64,000 nucleotides of DNA from Leifsonia sp. AK011 (GTDB lineage: Bacteria > Actinomycetota > Actinomycetes > Actinomycetales > Microbacteriaceae): the NCBI RefSeq assembly GCF_013410945.1, contig NZ_JACCCH010000001.1, forward strand, positions 2,046,001-2,110,000, given 5' to 3'. The translations under genes and the position numbers were made by a program. Under the pieces are notes generated by a model. That model was given only the letters and a program-made list of their open reading frames with translations. It made no database searches and was not told the DNA's origin. Of the stretch, positions 61,820 through 64,000 are shown one piece after another; the stretch's first letter is position 1, and every line of letters begins with the position of its first letter.

Positions 61820-62548
61820 ATGGCAGCAGACGCACGTCCTCCTACGCACCCCGGGGAACCTCACGGTTCCGGCCTCGCCTCGCGGCTGAACTGGCTTCGA
61901 GCTGGCGTTCTCGGGGCCAATGACGGCATCGTCTCGGTCGCCGCAGTGGTCGTCGGCGTCGCCGGGGCAACCTCCGATCTCTCGCCGATACTCGTCGCGG
62001 GCGTCGCTGCCCTCGTCGGTGGGGCCATCTCCATGGGACTCGGCGAGTACGTGTCGGTATCGAGCCAACGGGACACCCAGCGCGCGCTCATCGCGAAGGA
62101 GCGCGCGGAGCTCGAGAGTCTGCCCGACGAGGAACTCGAGGAGTTGACGGCCCTGTACGAGGGGAAGGGCCTCAGCCGTGAGACTGCCGCGCGCGTGGCA
62201 TCCGAACTCACCTCGCACGACGCCCTGACGGCCCATCTCGAGGCCGAGCTCGGCATCAACGAGGCGGACGTCGTGAGTCCGTGGCAGGCCGCTGGTGCGT
62301 CAGCACTCGCGTTCTTCATCGGAGCGGCCCTCCCCATGCTTGCGATCCTCCTGCCGCCGGCCGAGCTACGGGTGCCCGTCACCTTCGTGGCGGTGCTTGT
62401 CGCACTCAGCCTCACCGGTGTCGTGAGCGCCCGTCTCGGCGATTCCCACTGGCTGCGCCCCACTGTGCGGATCGTCATCGGGGGTGCCATCGCTCTGGCC
62501 GTGACATTCCTCATCGGAATGCTCCTCGACACCTCGGGTGTCGTCTAG
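61820..62548 (+). CDS. VIT1/CCC1 family transporter
   Basis: 242 residues, five hydrophobic helices. GANDGIVSVAAVVVGVAGA opens helix 1, ISMGLGEYVSVSSQRD helix 2, followed by a charged helical insert (ELESLPDEELEELTALYEGKG) characteristic of the VIT metal-binding domain, then GASALAFFIGAALPMLAI and two more helices. Probable Fe2+/Mn2+ efflux. TACACT (61807-61812) is 7 nt before the ATG. Confidence 0.9.
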   Translation: MAADARPPTHPGEPHGSGLASRLNWLRAGVLGANDGIVSVAAVVVGVAGATSDLSPILVAGVAALVGGAISMGLGEYVSVSSQRDTQRALIAKERAELESLPDEELEELTALYEGKGLSRETAARVASELTSHDALTAHLEAELGINEADVVSPWQAAGASALAFFIGAALPMLAILLPPAELRVPVTFVAVLVALSLTGVVSARLGDSHWLRPTVRIVIGGAIALAVTFLIGMLLDTSGVV

Positions 62549-62555
62549 CGCTGGG

Positions 62556-63062
62556 TCAGCTGTAGCTCACGGTGATGCTCGCCAGCACCGACCACAGGAA
62601 CGACACGGTCGAGATGAGGGAGAGTGCTCCGCCGAAGATACCCAGCGCGAGACCGATCATGGCGAGGCCCCGCATCGTGTTCGGCTGGCCCGCCGCGGCG
62701 AGCTCGCGAGCTCTCGTGATGCCCTTCGCGCCGAAGACGATGGCAAGAATGCTCGGCACGAGCAGCACGTTGAAGATCACGGCACCGATCCCCGCGACAA
62801 GTGCGTACACCGCCATCGGGTTCGCCCTGGCATCGATTCGGACCGCTGCGGGTACGGGGCCGCCGAACTCGGGACTCTCGCTGGGACTCTGCGGGGCAGG
62901 ATTCGATGCGGAGTAGATGATGTGGGGATCCGGCGGCGCAGCGGGTTCCGCGACCGCTGGAGTCACGGCCTTCCGGCTCTCGCTCCAGCCCGCCCCGTTC
63001 CACCACTGCTCACCGCGCCCATCGGGAGCGGGGTACCACCCCGGCGATCGCGTGGCATCCAT
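62556..63062 (-). CDS. DUF2510/DUF4190 membrane protein
   Basis: 168 residues. An N-terminal DUF2510 motif (PGWYPAPDGRGEQWWNGAGWS) is followed by a Pro/Ser-rich linker and two transmembrane helices of DUF4190 type (MAVYALVAGIGAVIFNVLLVPSILAIVFG and GLAMIGLALGIFGGALSL). Common in Actinobacteria, function unknown. Convergent with the VIT-family gene; rnpB lies just upstream on the same strand. Confidence 0.87.
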   Translation of the reverse strand: MDATRSPGWYPAPDGRGEQWWNGAGWSESRKAVTPAVAEPAAPPDPHIIYSASNPAPQSPSESPEFGGPVPAAVRIDARANPMAVYALVAGIGAVIFNVLLVPSILAIVFGAKGITRARELAAAGQPNTMRGLAMIGLALGIFGGALSLISTVSFLWSVLASITVSYS

Positions 63063-63098
63063 GCTGCGATTCTAGGGCGGGCGCGCCAGAACAGGAGA

Positions 63099-63486
63099 GG
63101 GAATGGGCCGGCTGATACGCCGGGTTCTGTTGACATCACCGTGACAGGCACGGGGATGCTGGACGGCCATCTATCTACGACGTACGTTGCCGCACGCCTC
63201 CAGCGGTCTACCCGGAAACTGGGCGGGCCACCCGTAACGCTTCCTGTCTGACCTTGCTCCGGACGAGGTTTACCTAGCCGACCGCGTCACCGCGGCCGCT
63301 GGTGGTCTCTTACACCACCGTTTCACCCTTACCGTTCTTGCGAACGGCGGTCTACTTTCTGTTGCACTTTCTCGCGGGTTACCCCGGGTGGGTGTTACCC
63401 ACCGCCCTGCCCTGTGGAGCCCGGACGTTCCTCGACCATGCGCCCCGAGGGGAACATGAGCGCGACCGTCTTGCCGACCCATTCCG
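63099..63486 (-). ncRNA. rnpB: RNase P RNA component, class A
   Basis: Catalytic RNA maturing tRNA 5' ends. On the minus strand the conserved core is plain: GAGGAACGTCCGGGCTCCA with ACAGGGCAG (CR I), AGAAAGTGCAACAGAAAGTA, GTAAGGGTGAAACGGTG, GTAAGAGACCACCAG, AGGTAAACC...GGAGCAAG and GGGTAGACCGC, ending AGAACCCGGCGTATCAG. P1 closes between GAATGGGTCGGC (63473-63484) and GCCGGCCCATTC (63101-63112), which sets the ends to within a few bases. Confidence 0.96.
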
Positions 63487-63519
63487 CTCACCAGTGTAGG
63501 TGGGCGGGACGCACAGCAA

Positions 63520-63942
63520 TCAGTTGCCGAAGTCCGCGCCGAGATCCATCGCGAGATTGGCGAGCTTGTCGGCGCGGGAGTTCTCGAGCCGGGGTATCCA
63601 CTCGAACCGCACGGGCGTGCCGATGAGCACGCTGCGCGCCTCAGCCGCGAGCTCTGCCATGTCGGGGTGCTTGATCTTCCAGCGGCCGGACATCTGCTCC
63701 ACCACGAGCTTCGAGTCCATACGAATGTGCAGCTCGGCATCCGGATCGATCTCCAACGCGCGACGAACACCCGCGATCATGGCCTTGTACTCGGCGACGT
63801 TGTTCGAGGCGATACCGCCGAAGAGACCGATCTCGGCAAGGATCTCCCCCGTGTCGCCGTCGATGACGACAGCGCCGCTCCCGGACAGCCCCGGATTGCC
63901 TCGCGAACCGCCGTCGGCCTCGATGATGAGGACCCGCGCCAC
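63520..63942 (-). CDS. rnhA: ribonuclease HI family protein
   Basis: 140-residue RNase HI domain degrading RNA in RNA-DNA hybrids. Catalytic residues: Asp in IEADGGSRGNPG, Glu in NNVAEYKAM, Asp in RMDSKLVVEQMSG, and Asp in NSRADKLAN. It consists only of the RNase H domain; many actinobacterial homologues carry a C-terminal phosphatase (CobC) domain, absent here. GTG start overlaps the stop of the upstream gene by one base. rnpB follows 33 bp downstream. Confidence 0.93.
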   Translation of the reverse strand: MARVLIIEADGGSRGNPGLSGSGAVVIDGDTGEILAEIGLFGGIASNNVAEYKAMIAGVRRALEIDPDAELHIRMDSKLVVEQMSGRWKIKHPDMAELAAEARSVLIGTPVRFEWIPRLENSRADKLANLAMDLGADFGN

Positions 63943-64000
63943 TAGAGCCCCGACTCGTCGGTACGCACGAGGATGGCGTCACTCGACGGGCAGATGAGCA
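63942..64000 (-). CDS. C-terminal end of a probable C4-type zinc-ribbon protein
   Basis: Only the last 18 codons are in the window: LICPSSDAILVRTDESGL and TAG. The ending ILVRTDESGL is characteristic of the actinobacterial coiled-coil/zinc-ribbon (DUF164-type) protein normally encoded just before RNase HI (Rv2229c-Rv2228c order, from memory). The usual second cysteine of the last CxxC is not seen (CPSS), but most of the protein is outside. Confidence 0.6.
   Translation of the reverse strand, partial: LICPSSDAILVRTDESGL

Noticed and set aside
1-64000. CRISPR arrays, tRNA or rRNA genes, transposases, prophage or integrase genes
   Set aside because: Scanned for spaced direct repeats, tRNA T-arm/acceptor patterns and mobile-element proteins; none found. 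The only structural RNA recognised is rnpB.

Overview
The window is a chromosomal segment of a high-G+C actinobacterium, most likely a member of the Microbacteriaceae. The case rests on gene content: HrdB/SigA-type sigma factor with an Ala/Lys- and acid-rich N-terminus, SepH, PpgK, GlnE with two glutamine synthetases, a GlnR box, DUF3159/DUF3710/DUF3093/DUF4191/DUF4193 proteins, a PAC2 protein, and a class A RNase P RNA. No rRNA, tRNA, IS element, prophage or CRISPR array was seen. Much of it is conserved housekeeping DNA. The run pepA-lpd-E2-lipB-lipA-DUF4191-RDD-glnA-glnE-glnA2-panB resembles, from memory, the mycobacterial dlaT-lipBA-glnA1-glnE-glnA2-panB region.

Layout. 1-6.5 kb: dxs (cut by the window edge), aconitase, DUF3159-DUF3710-dut, DUF3093, DUF4193. 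6.7-16.1 kb: sepH, a phosphatase-superfamily enzyme, topoisomerase IV subunits parC and parE, azlCD and a carboxylesterase. 16.3-20.3 kb: an unusual cell-wall locus. 20.3-24.2 kb: sigA, an MFS transporter, a PAC2 protein. 24.2-32.7 kb: pepA, the lipoamide module (E3, E2, LipB, LipA) with a pseudokinase inside it, DUF4191. 32.7-40.1 kb: RDD protein, GlnR-controlled glnA, glnE-glnA2, panB. 40.4-56.3 kb: a 15-gene, tightly overlapping catabolic operon. 56.3-64 kb: an SDR, DUF72, a glyoxalase/ArsR pair, map, ppgK, a methyltransferase, a lipoprotein, a VIT-family protein, rnpB and an RNase HI.

The most interesting part is 16,567-20,251. Two overlapping genes each encode an incomplete alanine racemase. 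The first has lost the PLP lysine and most of the barrel but keeps the catalytic-tyrosine C-domain. The second keeps the PLP-lysine barrel but has lost the tyrosine loop and the Met-Asp-Gln motif. Alanine racemase active sites are built from the barrel of one subunit and the C-domain of the other, so the pair looks like an obligate heterodimer. Facing it, ending on the adjacent base, is a MurT-GatD pair in which GatD lacks its nucleophilic cysteine (Ala instead) and MurT has no cysteine at all, hence no Cys4 zinc ribbon. This argues against ordinary glutamine-dependent amidation of D-Glu. Since Microbacteriaceae are known for group B peptidoglycan, cross-linked through the alpha-carboxyl of D-Glu by a diamino acid with a D-residue, I propose that the locus makes and attaches that bridging residue. 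This is inference.

The second system of interest is the 40.4-56.3 kb operon: an NMT1/THI5-type ABC importer, two amidohydrolases, an SMP-30 lactonase, a gamma-glutamyltransferase-like protein, a VOC protein, a TPP-dependent E1 alpha/beta pair without its own E2, an SDR, an M20 hydrolase, a PucR regulator and allophanate hydrolase. It looks like a pathway that salvages carbon and nitrogen from an unidentified N-heterocyclic or ureido compound. A third genome-level pattern is a -10 hexamer placed 5-7 nt before the start codon at many genes, implying leaderless mRNAs.
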